A DNA stretch of 64,000 nucleotides from positions 1 through 64,000 of the forward strand of contig NZ_JAKSYI010000121.1 in the NCBI RefSeq assembly GCF_022829285.1. The letters are read 5' to 3'. Below the pieces are notes generated by a model, which saw nothing but the letters and a program-made list of their open reading frames with translations, did not search any database and was not told where the DNA came from. This document shows positions 8,888 to 16,450 of the stretch, one piece after another. This DNA comes from Methylobacterium sp. J-078 (GTDB taxonomy: Bacteria > Pseudomonadota > Alphaproteobacteria > Rhizobiales > Beijerinckiaceae). Within the stretch, counting starts at the first letter, position 1. Every line of letters starts with the position of its first letter. Made by a program: the position numbers and the translations under genes.

Positions 8888-9394
8888 TCAGCCGAAGCGG
8901 AAGCCCACTTTCGGCAGCACCGCCCCGGCCATCCGGTCGACGGAGCGGGCCGTCTCGATGCCTCCGAGGCCGGTATAGAACGACCGGGCCCGGTCGTTCT
9001 CCTCCAGCGCCCAGACGCCGGCCTGCACCAGGCCGTGATCGGCCAGATCGTTGCGGATCGCCCGGAACAGGCGCCGTCCGAGGCCGAGGCCCTGGTGGTC
9101 CGGGCGGATGTAGAGCTCGTCGATCTCCCCCGGTGCCTGGAGCAGGCGGCCGCGGGCCGGTCCGTAGACCGCGTAGCCCACCACCGCCTCGCCGGTATCC
9201 ACCACTACGAGGGGGCGATTGCGCTGCGTCGCGCCGAGCCACCATTGCGAACTGCGCTGCCCGATCATCCGCTCCAGGGATACGCCCGGGATGATGCCCC
9301 GGTAGGCTTCGCGCCAGGTCTCGTCGAACAGCTCCGCGAGGCGGTCCGCATCGGCGGGGCGGGCGCGGCGGATGCTGATGGTGCTCGTACGCAT
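8888..9394 (-). CDS. GNAT family N-acetyltransferase
   Basis: Acetyl-CoA-dependent acetyltransferase of 168 residues, starting at the ATG at 9394. The frame extends upstream without a stop, but the RRARPADADRLAELFDETW stretch just after this ATG is the standard beginning of a GNAT domain. Motif A reads ELYIRPDHQGLGLGRRLF, with the QGLGLG pyrophosphate-binding loop, and motif B includes ALEENDRARSFYTGLG. The acceptor substrate cannot be told from sequence. It is divergent from the phosphatase gene at 9612. Confidence 0.88.
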   Translation of the reverse strand: MRTSTISIRRARPADADRLAELFDETWREAYRGIIPGVSLERMIGQRSSQWWLGATQRNRPLVVVDTGEAVVGYAVYGPARGRLLQAPGEIDELYIRPDHQGLGLGRRLFRAIRNDLADHGLVQAGVWALEENDRARSFYTGLGGIETARSVDRMAGAVLPKVGFRFG

Positions 9395-9611
9395 GACGGA
9401 TCCCCGCGTTCGAAGAAACGAATGACGGTTCGCATCGGTGTCGGTCACCGTATCGAAGGCGACGATCCGGGCGAAGACAAGGCAGCGTTCGGGAACGCAA
9501 GGTCGATGCCGAAGGCTCCCCGCGCGTTTGCCGCCACGTCCCCGCGCTGTTAGAGCCGGCGCAGACACCCGACCCGCCATTCCTCTGCCAGCCCCAGGTT
9601 CCGCCCGCCTC

Positions 9612-10337
9612 GTGTTCAAGCGCTTCCTCACCACCGAGATCCGCGATGCGCGCCGCATGGCCCGGATCGCCCGGTTCGAGCGCCCGATCGCCGGTCCGGT
9701 CTCCCGGGCCAAGGCCTGGGCGAACATGCTGCTGGTGGATCACGGGGTGTTCCGCCTCGCCTACCTGAACCGCCACCGGATCGGCCAGGGGAAGCTCTGG
9801 CGGTCGGCCCAGCCGACGCCGCATCAGCTCGCCTGGTTCAAGCGCCAGGGCGTGCGCACGGTGATCTCCCTGCGGGGCGGGCGCGAGCACGGCTCCTGGC
9901 CTCTCCAGCGCGAGGCCTGCGAGCGCCAGGGCCTGACGCTGGTCGAGTTCGTCCTGCGCTCGCGGGAGGCGCCCTCCCGGGAGACCATCCTGGCCGCGAA
10001 GGCGTTCTTCGACAGCGTCGAGTACCCGGCGATGATGCATTGCAAGTCGGGGGCTGACCGGGCCGGCCTCGCCGCGGCACTCTACCTCATCCTGCACGAG
10101 AACCTGCCGGTGGCGGAGGCGATGGGCCAACTCTCGGCGCGGTACGGCCATTTCCGCTTCGCCAAGACCGGAATCCTGGACGCGTTCTTCACGCTCTACC
10201 GGCGCGAGGGCGAGGCCCGTGGCCTCGATTTCCTGACCTGGGTGGAGACCGAGTACGACCCGGAGGCCTTGAAGCGCAGTTTCCGCGCCGGCTTCTGGTC
10301 GGACCTCGTGGTCGACCGGATCATCAAGCGCGAGTAG
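9612..10337 (+). CDS. Protein tyrosine/dual-specificity phosphatase-like protein
   Basis: Cys-dependent phosphatase of the DSP/PTP superfamily. The active-site loop HCKSGADR matches HCX5R, with Cys144 and Arg150 counted from a GTG start at 9612. This start gives a basic N-terminus (FKRFLTTEIRDARR); an ATG at 9657 is the alternative, and the frame is also open upstream to 9438. The VRTVISLRGG strand and the WRSAQPTP segment before it are typical of the bacterial DSP-like group that includes regulators of phospholipid or protein phosphorylation. The substrate is unknown. A strong terminator follows at once. Confidence 0.85.
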   Translation: MFKRFLTTEIRDARRMARIARFERPIAGPVSRAKAWANMLLVDHGVFRLAYLNRHRIGQGKLWRSAQPTPHQLAWFKRQGVRTVISLRGGREHGSWPLQREACERQGLTLVEFVLRSREAPSRETILAAKAFFDSVEYPAMMHCKSGADRAGLAAALYLILHENLPVAEAMGQLSARYGHFRFAKTGILDAFFTLYRREGEARGLDFLTWVETEYDPEALKRSFRAGFWSDLVVDRIIKRE

Positions 10338-10346
10338 CGAACGAAG

Positions 10347-10382
10347 AGAAGCCCGCCACGGCAGGACCGGGCGGGCTTCTCG
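10347..10382 (+). terminator. Intrinsic terminator after the phosphatase gene
   Basis: Perfect 12 bp arms GAGAAGCCCGCC (10347-10358) and GGCGGGCTTCTC (10371-10382) around a 12-base loop, beginning 9 bp after the stop codon. It may also serve the small minus-strand ORF ending at 10410. Confidence 0.8.
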
Positions 10383-10409
10383 TCGTTCAGGCCGTGCAGC
10401 CCTGAATGG

Positions 10410-10568
10410 TCAGGCGGCGAGACGGATCGCGGCGGGCGCGTTCTCGTTGCTGGCGATGAACCGGCCGGAGGTCGAGAGCGGTCCGCTCTTCGGGGTCAGC
10501 GCGTTGGCGGCCAGGAAGACCAGCGAGACGTTGAGGGCTGCGGCGGCGGCGACGAAGAGTGCGATCAT
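10410..10568 (-). CDS. Possible 52-residue exported or membrane peptide
   Basis: Short ORF from an ATG at 10568 encoding a hydrophobic N-terminal helix (MIALFVAAAAALNVSLVFLAA, read as about 21 residues, split here by description) followed by a polar Ser/Pro/Asn-rich tail. It looks like a signal anchor or signal peptide with a short mature part. A perfect TGGTATACCA palindrome (10626-10635) lies 58 bp upstream, which gives some support for a regulated gene. No family recognised. Its short length in GC-rich DNA means it could be spurious. Confidence 0.45.
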   Translation of the reverse strand: MIALFVAAAAALNVSLVFLAANALTPKSGPLSTSGRFIASNENAPAAIRLAA

Positions 10569-10625
10569 CGGAAGATGTCCCGGTGCGAATGCGATGAGCC
10601 GTATATGGCACCGCACCATGATCTC

Positions 10626-10635
10626 TGGTATACCA
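10626..10635. promoter_or_regulatory. TGGTATACCA palindrome, GntR/FadR-type candidate operator
   Basis: Perfect 10 bp palindrome in a locally AT-rich intergenic stretch. It fits the TGGT-x-ACCA type bound by FadR-subfamily GntR regulators. A related imperfect dyad with the same CTGGTATA half occurs upstream of oxlT (12487-12503). Confidence 0.4.
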
Positions 10636-10782
10636 AATACGGCGGACCAGTCATGCCGGAGACGCGGAGCTCGCTCCCCTTGTCCGGTTATATGGGCAAA
10701 CCCTCCCGCTTGGCGCCTGACCGTTGGCCGGTGGACGCATTGCTGTGCATCCGGCCGAAATGGGCATGCTGCGGCGCACGCG

Positions 10783-10983
10783 TCAGTCTGTGGTCAGCGC
10801 TTCGGTGATCTTCACGAGATCGGCGGCGCCGACGATGCCGTCCCCGAAGATCGCACTCAGCGTCAGGACGACGCCGAGGGCACTGAGATAGAGGACGGCG
10901 AAGAGATCGCGGTTCTCCCCGCCGGCGAAGACGTAGCCCGCGAATGGGACACTCTGGAGGGCCAGGACCGCGGCGATTTTCAT
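10783..10983 (-). CDS. Possible 66-residue small membrane protein
   Basis: ORF from an ATG at 10983 with GAGG seven bases upstream. The product has an N-terminal hydrophobic segment (MKIAAVLALQSVPFAGYVFA) and a second one (residues about 28-48, FAVLYLSALGVVLTLSAIFG), then a short acidic tail. Two-helix small membrane protein; no family recognised. It lies downstream of oxlT on the same strand, separated by a hairpin at 11074-11099. Moderate support from the ribosome site and the clean hydrophobic pattern. Confidence 0.5.
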   Translation of the reverse strand: MKIAAVLALQSVPFAGYVFAGGENRDLFAVLYLSALGVVLTLSAIFGDGIVGAADLVKITEALTTD

Positions 10984-11073
10984 GAACAACCTCGATCGAT
11001 GTCCGGCCGCCGGGGTGAAGTGTCAGCCCGCCGGGTGTCCAGTCTTCGGCAAGCGCCGTGCCGTTCGGGACGA

Positions 11074-11099
11074 ACGGGCGATGGCCAGCCATCGCCCGT
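11074..11099 (-). terminator. Hairpin downstream of oxlT
   Basis: Perfect 11 bp arms ACGGGCGATGG (11074-11084) and CCATCGCCCGT (11089-11099) with a CCAG loop, about 40 bp after the oxlT stop. T-run is weak (TTCGT). Confidence 0.65.
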
Positions 11100-11139
11100 A
11101 AATGAGCCGATTCGCGACGCAGGCGCGCGGGGCACCCGG

Positions 11140-12426
11140 TCAGGCGAGCTGAACCGGACGAACCGCTGCGGGTGCGGCGACCTCGTCCTCGGCGAGGAAG
11201 CGCGTGCGCAGGGGCTTGAGAACGAACATCGCCAGGATGGCCGCCACCACGTTCAGGCCGATGATGATGGAGAACACGGCGGACCAGCCGTAGGTCGCCG
11301 AGATCACGCTGGCGATCGGCACCAGGAACGAAGCGGTGCCCTTCGCGGTGTAGAGCAGGCCCGCATTCGTGGTGGCGAACTTCGAGCCGAAGGTGTCGCC
11401 ACAGGTCGCCGGGAACAGGGAGTAGATCTCCCCGAAGACCCCGAAATAGACCGCCGTCGCGAAGACGAAGACCAGCGGATGCGTGCCGTAGGTCAGCAGG
11501 GTGATGATCGCCAGGGCGGCGATCGAGAAGGCGATGAACATCGTGTTCTCGCGCCCGAGATTGTCGGAAACGAAGCCGAAGAACGGGCGCCCGAACCCGT
11601 CGAAGATGCGGTCGAGGGAGATCGCGAAGGTGAGCGCCGCCATCTGCATTCCGAACAGGCTCACGGGCACGTCCGCAACCTTGAAGTCGTGGGCGATCGG
11701 GGCGATCTGCGCCGCCGCCATCAGGCCCCCGGAGGCCACCATCACGAAGATGGCGTACATCAGCCAGAACACGGGGGTGCGCACCACCTCGCGCGGGGTG
11801 CGGTCGACCTTGGCCTGGGGCAGGCGCAGGGTCTTGCGCTGCACCGGCACCGCCTGGGAGGGCTTGCGCAGGAAGAACGACAGCAGGACCACTATGGCGC
11901 CCTGCCCGATGCCGAAGAACAGGAAGGCGTCCTGGTAGCCGCTGGTGGCGATCATCCGGGCGATCGGGATGACGGTGACGGCCGCGCCCGCCCCGAAACC
12001 GGCGGCCGTTGCGCCGGCGGCGAGGCCGCGCCGGTGGGGGAACCACTTCAGCGCGTTGCCCACGCAGGTCCCGTAGACCGAACCGGCTCCAATGCCGCCG
12101 ACGACTGCCGCCGCGTAGAGCAGGAAAAGCGAATCCGCGTGCGCGTTGATGAACCAGGCCAGCGCGATCATCACGCCGCCGAAGCAGACCACGATGCGCG
12201 GGCCGTAGCGGTCGACGAACCAGGCCTCGATCGGGACCAGCCAGGTCTCGGTGGCCACGAAGACCGTGAAGGCGAACTGGATCGCCGCGCGGCCCCAGTG
12301 GAACTTGGCGTCGATCGGGTCGACGAAGAGCGTCCACCCGTATTGGAGGTTGGCGATCATCGCCATGCAGAGCACGCCGAAGGCGAGTTGCCACCACTTG
12401 GCGGACGGTGGGTCCTGACGTTCCAT
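11140..12426 (-). CDS. oxlT: Oxalate/formate antiporter, MFS (OxlT family)
   Basis: Twelve-helix major facilitator of the OFA family, 428 residues, predicted to swap oxalate for formate across the inner membrane. The ATG at 12426 follows AAGGA at about nine bases; upstream codons look non-coding. Family marks are WTLFVDPIDAKFHW after the first helix, the RIFDGFGRPFFGFVSDNLGR segment (split here as DRIFDGFGRPFFG and SDNLGRENTM) and LLYTAKGTAS in helix 11, whose lysine matches the substrate-binding lysine known from Oxalobacter OxlT. Oxalate-using Methylobacterium carry such transporters; the oxc/frc enzymes are not in this window, so substrate is inferred from family. A GTAT-N5-ATAC dyad lies in the upstream region. 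Confidence 0.88.
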   Translation of the reverse strand: MERQDPPSAKWWQLAFGVLCMAMIANLQYGWTLFVDPIDAKFHWGRAAIQFAFTVFVATETWLVPIEAWFVDRYGPRIVVCFGGVMIALAWFINAHADSLFLLYAAAVVGGIGAGSVYGTCVGNALKWFPHRRGLAAGATAAGFGAGAAVTVIPIARMIATSGYQDAFLFFGIGQGAIVVLLSFFLRKPSQAVPVQRKTLRLPQAKVDRTPREVVRTPVFWLMYAIFVMVASGGLMAAAQIAPIAHDFKVADVPVSLFGMQMAALTFAISLDRIFDGFGRPFFGFVSDNLGRENTMFIAFSIAALAIITLLTYGTHPLVFVFATAVYFGVFGEIYSLFPATCGDTFGSKFATTNAGLLYTAKGTASFLVPIASVISATYGWSAVFSIIIGLNVVAAILAMFVLKPLRTRFLAEDEVAAPAAVRPVQLA

Positions 12427-12486
12427 CCCGGATTCCTTCTTGATCGGAGTTTGCGCACCGACCCGGACAGGATGCACCAAATTTCT

Positions 12487-12503
12487 TTGTATGCAATATA
12501 CCA
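12487..12503. promoter_or_regulatory. Dyad upstream of oxlT
   Basis: TTGTAT-GCAAT-ATACCA, an imperfect dyad with perfect GTAT/ATAC core arms, about 60 bp upstream of the oxlT start in an AT-rich patch. It shares the TGGTAT half with the palindrome at 10626-10635, suggesting a common GntR-type regulator. Confidence 0.35.
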
Positions 12504-12549
12504 GGGAATGAATTGTGCCCGGAAACGTGCAGAACGCTCGTCACAAGGC

Positions 12550-12578
12550 GCACGATGATGCGTCATGCATCATCGTGC
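12550..12578. promoter_or_regulatory. 12 bp inverted repeat between pheA and oxlT
   Basis: Perfect arms GCACGATGATGC (12550-12561) and GCATCATCGTGC (12567-12578) around GTCAT. It could be the pheA terminator or an operator for oxlT, as both genes are on the minus strand and it lies between them. No T-run follows on either side, so an operator is at least as likely. Confidence 0.5.
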
Positions 12579-12696
12579 CAAGCGTCCGTGAATCGCCTGA
12601 TGTGACTGACGGCGGTTCGCGCGAACGAATCGACAGCCCAGCGCGGCCGTTTTCCCGCTCAGGTCGGATCAGACACGGTGGCGGATCGTCGGGACG

Positions 12697-13554
12697 CTAT
12701 TCGGCCGCGACGCGGCTCGCCTCGCGGTAGGGATGCGCCGGATAGATTCCGATGATCCGCACTTCCCGCGAGAAGAACGCGAGTTCGGCCAAGGCGCGCG
12801 CGAGGCCCGCATCCTCCGGATGCCCGTCCACCTCGGCGTAGAACTGTGTCGCGGAGAACTGGCCCTCGACCATGTAGCTCTCGAGCTTCGACATGTTCAC
12901 GCCGTTCGTGGCGAATCCGCCGAGCGCCTTGTAGAGGGCGGCCGGGATGTTGCGCACCCGGAACACGAAGCTCGTGACGATCGCGCCGGATTCGGCAGAC
13001 GCCGGCTCGGGCTCGGGCGAGAACACCACGAAGCGGGTGGTGTTGTGGCTCTCGTCCTCGACGTCGCGGGCGAGGATATCGAGGCCGTAGACCTCCGCCG
13101 CCAGGGCGGGGGCCAGGGCGCCCCGGCTCGGATCGGCGGCCTCCGCCACCTCGCGCGCCGCACCGGCGGTGTCGCCCGCCACCACGGCGCGGACGCCGAG
13201 GCGCCGGATGATCTTGCGGCACTGGCCCAGCGCATGGACGTGGCTGTGCACGGTCCGGATCGCCTCGACGGGGGTGCCAGGCAGGGCCATCAGCTGAAAA
13301 TGGATCGGCAGGAAGTGCTCTGCGACGATGTGGAGGCCCGAGGTCGGGATCAGGTGGTGGATGTCAGCGACCCGGCCCGCGATGGAGTTCTCGATCGGGA
13401 TCATCGCGCGCGCGGCACGGCCCTCCTTCACGGCCGCGAAGGCGTCCTCGAAGGTCGGGCAGGGCAGCGGCGTCCAGTCCGGATAGGCCTGGGCGCAGAT
13501 GATATGGGAGTTCGCGCCGGGCTCGCCCTGGTAGGAGATGGTGCGATGGGGCAT
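12697..13554 (-). CDS. pheA: Prephenate dehydratase
   Basis: Converts prephenate to phenylpyruvate for phenylalanine synthesis. 285 residues from the ATG at 13554, giving MPHRTISYQGEPGANSH, the usual beginning of alphaproteobacterial enzymes. A GTG at 13578, directly after the kdsB stop codon, is an alternative start that would make translation strictly coupled. The catalytic domain shows IPIENSIAGRV and the DESHNTTRFVVF segment with the active-site Thr. The C-terminal ACT domain (from about residue 195) contains the NMSKLESYM motif that binds phenylalanine for feedback inhibition. No chorismate mutase domain is fused. Confidence 0.95.
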   Translation of the reverse strand: MPHRTISYQGEPGANSHIICAQAYPDWTPLPCPTFEDAFAAVKEGRAARAMIPIENSIAGRVADIHHLIPTSGLHIVAEHFLPIHFQLMALPGTPVEAIRTVHSHVHALGQCRKIIRRLGVRAVVAGDTAGAAREVAEAADPSRGALAPALAAEVYGLDILARDVEDESHNTTRFVVFSPEPEPASAESGAIVTSFVFRVRNIPAALYKALGGFATNGVNMSKLESYMVEGQFSATQFYAEVDGHPEDAGLARALAELAFFSREVRIIGIYPAHPYREASRVAAE

Positions 13555-13578
13555 GGCGGGCAGGACTTTCCGAGGCAC

Positions 13579-14322
13579 TCAGTTCAGGCGGCGCGCGGCC
13601 AGGATGGCGCGGGCCCGCTCCAGGTCGGCGGGGGTGTCGACGCCCAGCGGCAGATCGTCGACCACGATGGCGTCGATGCGCATGCCGGCCTCCAGGGCCC
13701 GGAGCTGCTCCAGCTTCTCGCGCGTCTCCAGTTCGCCGGGCGGCAGGGCCATGAAGCGCGCCAGCGCCTTCCGGCGATACGCGTAGAGGCCGATGTGATG
13801 GTAGAGCGGCCCCTCCCCCCAGGGCGCCTCGGCGCGGGTGAAGTAGAGGGCGCGCAGACGCCGGGTGCCCACCGTGTGGCCGACGAGCTTGACCACGTTG
13901 GGGTCGCGCCGCTCGGATTCCTCCGTGATGATGGCACAGAGGGTGGCGATATCGACGGACCGGTCGGCGAGCGGCAGGATCGCGGCGCCGATGATTCCGG
14001 GATCGATGGTGGGCAGATCGCCCTGTAGGTTGACCACGACGTCGTGGTTGCCCTGCGGATCGATGATCTCGAGGGCCTCGGCGAGGCGGTCGGAGCCGGA
14101 CTGGTGGTCGGCCCGCGTCAGCACGGCGAGACCGCCCACGGCCTCGACGGCCTCGACGATGGCGGGCGTGTCGGTGGCGACCACCACGGGGCCGATGCCG
14201 GACTCCACCGCGCGCCGCCAGACATGGACGATCATCGGCTCCCCGACGAGGTCGGCCATCGGCTTGTTCGGCAGGCGGGTCGCGGCCATGCGCGCGGGAA
14301 TGAGGACGAGGGGATCGGACAT
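13579..14322 (-). CDS. kdsB: 3-deoxy-manno-octulosonate cytidylyltransferase
   Basis: Activates Kdo as CMP-Kdo for the inner core of lipopolysaccharide; cytoplasmic, 247 residues. The nucleotide-binding N-terminus reads [17 protein letters not shown], a close match to KdsB, and [11 protein letters not shown] holds the Mg-binding Asp. [11 protein letters not shown] and [13 protein letters not shown] are further family segments. It is the first gene of a two-gene minus-strand unit with pheA. Confidence 0.96.
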   Translation of the reverse strand: MSDPLVLIPARMAATRLPNKPMADLVGEPMIVHVWRRAVESGIGPVVVATDTPAIVEAVEAVGGLAVLTRADHQSGSDRLAEALEIIDPQGNHDVVVNLQGDLPTIDPGIIGAAILPLADRSVDIATLCAIITEESERRDPNVVKLVGHTVGTRRLRALYFTRAEAPWGEGPLYHHIGLYAYRRKALARFMALPPGELETREKLEQLRALEAGMRIDAIVVDDLPLGVDTPADLERARAILAARRLN

Positions 14323-14656
14323 CGCTCTTTCGGCCCTGTTCCGGCTTGGCCGGGTGCTTAACAGCGGTGATCCCGGTTGTCATGCGCCGGCGCGGCGCGG
14401 CAGGTCGCGACGATCCCAAGGCACCCGTCCGGGAACCTGACGCGCCCGCGAACGTCAGGACACCTGAGAGGGGCGGGTGAGGAAACTCGGCGACACTCCG
14501 GCAATGCGACTACGCGGACCACCACTCCGCCATTGTCAAGGTCGGGTTCCAGCGGCTAAGCACCCTCGATCGTTTCCAAAGTCCGGGGCACCCAGGCACT
14601 GGGCTTCACCCTGAACCCTACCCTCCCTCAGGCCGGCCGCACCGGAGTTGTCGAGA
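14323..14656. other. Divergent intergenic region between kdsB and the cytochrome c gene
   Basis: 334 bp that must hold the promoters for both genes. A 7 bp inverted repeat CCTGACG/CGTCAGG (14436-14442 and 14453-14459) is the only clear structure. No credible ORF was found. Confidence 0.6.
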
Positions 14657-15550
14657 ATGGACTCTTTCGAGCTGAACAAGGTCGCGGGTGCCGCCCTGGG
14701 GGCGCTGCTGTTCGCCGTAGGGTCCGGCTTCGTCGCAGAGCTGATCTATCATCCCAAGCCGCCGGGCAATGCCGGCTACGCCCTGCCGGAGCCGCAGGCG
14801 AAGGCCGCGGGCGGCGCCGCGCCGGAGGCCAAGGCTGAGCCGCTGCCGATCCGCCTCGCCAGCGCGACCGTGGACAAGGGCCAGTCGGCCGCCAAGAAAT
14901 GCGCCTCCTGCCACAGCTTCGAGAAGGGCGGACCGAACAAGGTCGGCCCGCACCTCTGGGGCGTCGTGGATCGCCAGCGCGCCCACGAATCCGGCTTCGA
15001 GTACTCGGCGGCCCTGAAGGAGAAGGGCGGCACCTGGACCTACGACGAACTCGACCACTTCCTGGCTAACCCGAAGGGCTACGTCCCGGGCACCAAGATG
15101 GCGTTCGCCGGCATCACCTCGCCCACCGAGCGCGCCGACGTGATCGTCTATCTGCGCAGCCTCGCCGATACCCCGGCCCCCCTGCCGGCCGTGGAGAAGA
15201 AAGCGGAGGGCGACAAGCCCGCCGAGGCCCAGCCCGCGGCGGCGAAGAGCGGCGATGCCAAGCCTGCGGAGGCCAAGCCGGCAGACGCCAAGCCCGCGCC
15301 CGGCGCGAAGCCGGCGGCCGAAGTGCGGCGCGAAGAGACGCAGAAGCCTGCGGATACTTCGAAGCCGGCCGAGGACCAGAAGCCCGAGGTCGCCAATCCG
15401 GCATCGGCCGCCAAGCCCACCGTCGCGGGCGAGGAGGCGAACAAGCCGGCCGACGTGAAGCCCGCCGACGACACCCCGGTTCAGGCGGCCCCCGCCGCTC
15501 CGCCCGCCCCGGCCGCAACCGTGCCGGCCGAGAAGCCTGCCCAGCCGTAA
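14657..15550 (+). CDS. Membrane-anchored class I cytochrome c with long Ala/Lys/Pro tail
   Basis: 297 residues from the ATG at 14657, with GGAG nine bases upstream. An uncleaved N-terminal helix (about residues 8-30) anchors the protein, then a linker leads to one c-type heme domain: CASCH at residues 82-86 and the axial Met148 in GTKMAF. This is the architecture of CycM/c552, which passes electrons from the bc1 complex to terminal oxidase in the periplasm. Unusually, the heme domain is followed by about 120 residues made almost only of Ala, Pro, Lys, Glu and Asp in loose AKPA/KPAE repeats. The tail may span the periplasm or bind peptidoglycan; function unknown. A strong terminator follows. 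Confidence 0.9.
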   Translation: MDSFELNKVAGAALGALLFAVGSGFVAELIYHPKPPGNAGYALPEPQAKAAGGAAPEAKAEPLPIRLASATVDKGQSAAKKCASCHSFEKGGPNKVGPHLWGVVDRQRAHESGFEYSAALKEKGGTWTYDELDHFLANPKGYVPGTKMAFAGITSPTERADVIVYLRSLADTPAPLPAVEKKAEGDKPAEAQPAAAKSGDAKPAEAKPADAKPAPGAKPAAEVRREETQKPADTSKPAEDQKPEVANPASAAKPTVAGEEANKPADVKPADDTPVQAAPAAPPAPAATVPAEKPAQP

Positions 15551-15592
15551 GCCGGGCTCGGGCGCGGGCAGAATCTTTGCACGAACGGATGA

Positions 15593-15616
15593 GGCCGGGC
15601 ACCGCCCGGCCTTTTC
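15593..15616 (+). terminator. Intrinsic terminator after cytochrome c gene
   Basis: Perfect 9 bp stem AGGCCGGGC/GCCCGGCCT (15593-15601, 15605-15613) with an ACC loop followed by TTTTCG. The clearest intrinsic terminator in the window. Confidence 0.92.
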
Positions 15617-15644
15617 GTTTCCAGGAGATTCTCGAGAGAGGCGT

Positions 15645-15980
15645 TCAGCGGTCGAGATCGAGGAAAACCCGCACAGCCTCGTCGATGCGACGCATGTAAG
15701 CGTCCTCAAGACGGCCGACCGCCTCGCCGATCTTCGACCGCGGCACCGTCACGATCTTGTCGATCTGGATCTGACTGGCCTCCCGGAGACCGTTGGCTGG
15801 GCTGGGATCCACATCGATGCGGAGCATCGGTGCCCCGAGCACACGCGCGCTGGTCATCAGGCACAACGTGACGCTGTCCGTATGTTGAAAGTCATCGGCC
15901 TGGATGACGACGCACGGGCGTGGCTTGCTCGTGTAGCTTCCCTTTGCCGCGAGAATCACGATCGCCTGACGTTGGATCAC
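15645..15980 (-). CDS. MazF/PemK-type endoribonuclease toxin
   Basis: 111-residue toxin from a GTG at 15980 whose last bases overlap the antitoxin stop as GTGA. The MazF fold is recognisable: KPRPCVVIQADDF after the first strand (the RP pair contacts RNA), a TSARVL segment holding the conserved Ser/Thr, then NGLREASQIQIDKIVTVP, the usual NGL-x-S-x-x-x-D-x-I region, and a C-terminal helix. Such toxins cut single-stranded mRNA at short motifs when the antitoxin is degraded. Less GC-rich than the surrounding genes, as is common for mobile toxin-antitoxin pairs. Confidence 0.88.
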   Translation of the reverse strand: MIQRQAIVILAAKGSYTSKPRPCVVIQADDFQHTDSVTLCLMTSARVLGAPMLRIDVDPSPANGLREASQIQIDKIVTVPRSKIGEAVGRLEDAYMRRIDEAVRVFLDLDR

Positions 15981-16231
15981 GGCCGACGCCACTCGGTGTC
16001 CAGATCCTGTACTTCGGCGATGAGGGCCTGCGTCTCCGCCGTATCGGACGCGGCGGCGACCAGCCGGCTCTGCCGCTGCGCCTCCTTCCGCCGACTTTCC
16101 CGCACATACGTTTCGACGAGTGTGCGCAACGCCTCGGACGGCGTCGTACTGTCCCGCTTCGCCGCATCAGCGAAGGCATGCTTGAGCCGTTCGTCGATGC
16201 GAACCTGAAGCACCGTGCTGTCGCGCCCCAC
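15977..16231 (-). CDS. Ribbon-helix-helix antitoxin paired with MazF-like toxin
   Basis: 84 residues from a GTG at 16231 that is preceded by AGGGAG at six bases; the open frame to 16252 upstream lacks such a site. The first 45 residues (STVLQVRIDERLKHAFADAA, TTPSEALRTLVETYV) fit a ribbon-helix-helix DNA-binding fold as in CopG/RelB-type antitoxins. The rest is a charged helix ending DLDTEWRRP, which would wrap the toxin. It comes first in the pair and overlaps the toxin by four bases, the standard arrangement for autoregulated toxin-antitoxin operons. Confidence 0.85.
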   Translation of the reverse strand: MGRDSTVLQVRIDERLKHAFADAAKRDSTTPSEALRTLVETYVRESRRKEAQRQSRLVAAASDTAETQALIAEVQDLDTEWRRP

Positions 16232-16306
16232 GGCCCACTCCCTACATGACATTCGTGTCGTACATATTGATATAACACCCGACGGGGGCGTTCTAAAGCA
16301 CCCAGA

Positions 16307-16326
16307 GGATCTGACCTGTCAGATCC
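16307..16326. promoter_or_regulatory. Palindrome between the toxin-antitoxin pair and the yej genes
   Basis: GGATCTGAC-CT-GTCAGATCC, perfect 9 bp arms with a 2-base centre. It lies 76 bp upstream of the antitoxin GTG and 125 bp upstream of the yejA-like gene, so it could be an operator for either. An imperfect GTGT...ACAC dyad nearer the antitoxin (about 16255-16278) is the other candidate for autoregulation. Confidence 0.45.
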
Positions 16327-16450
16327 GCGCTACCACCCATGCGCGCACGCGTCCGGTTGGCGTTCGCCGCCGGTCCGTCTTAAAACACCCGCCTGCCGTC
16401 GCGGGTGCGACGGCGGAACCGCGCCCCCGGAATCCGGAGACCGCCTGCCC

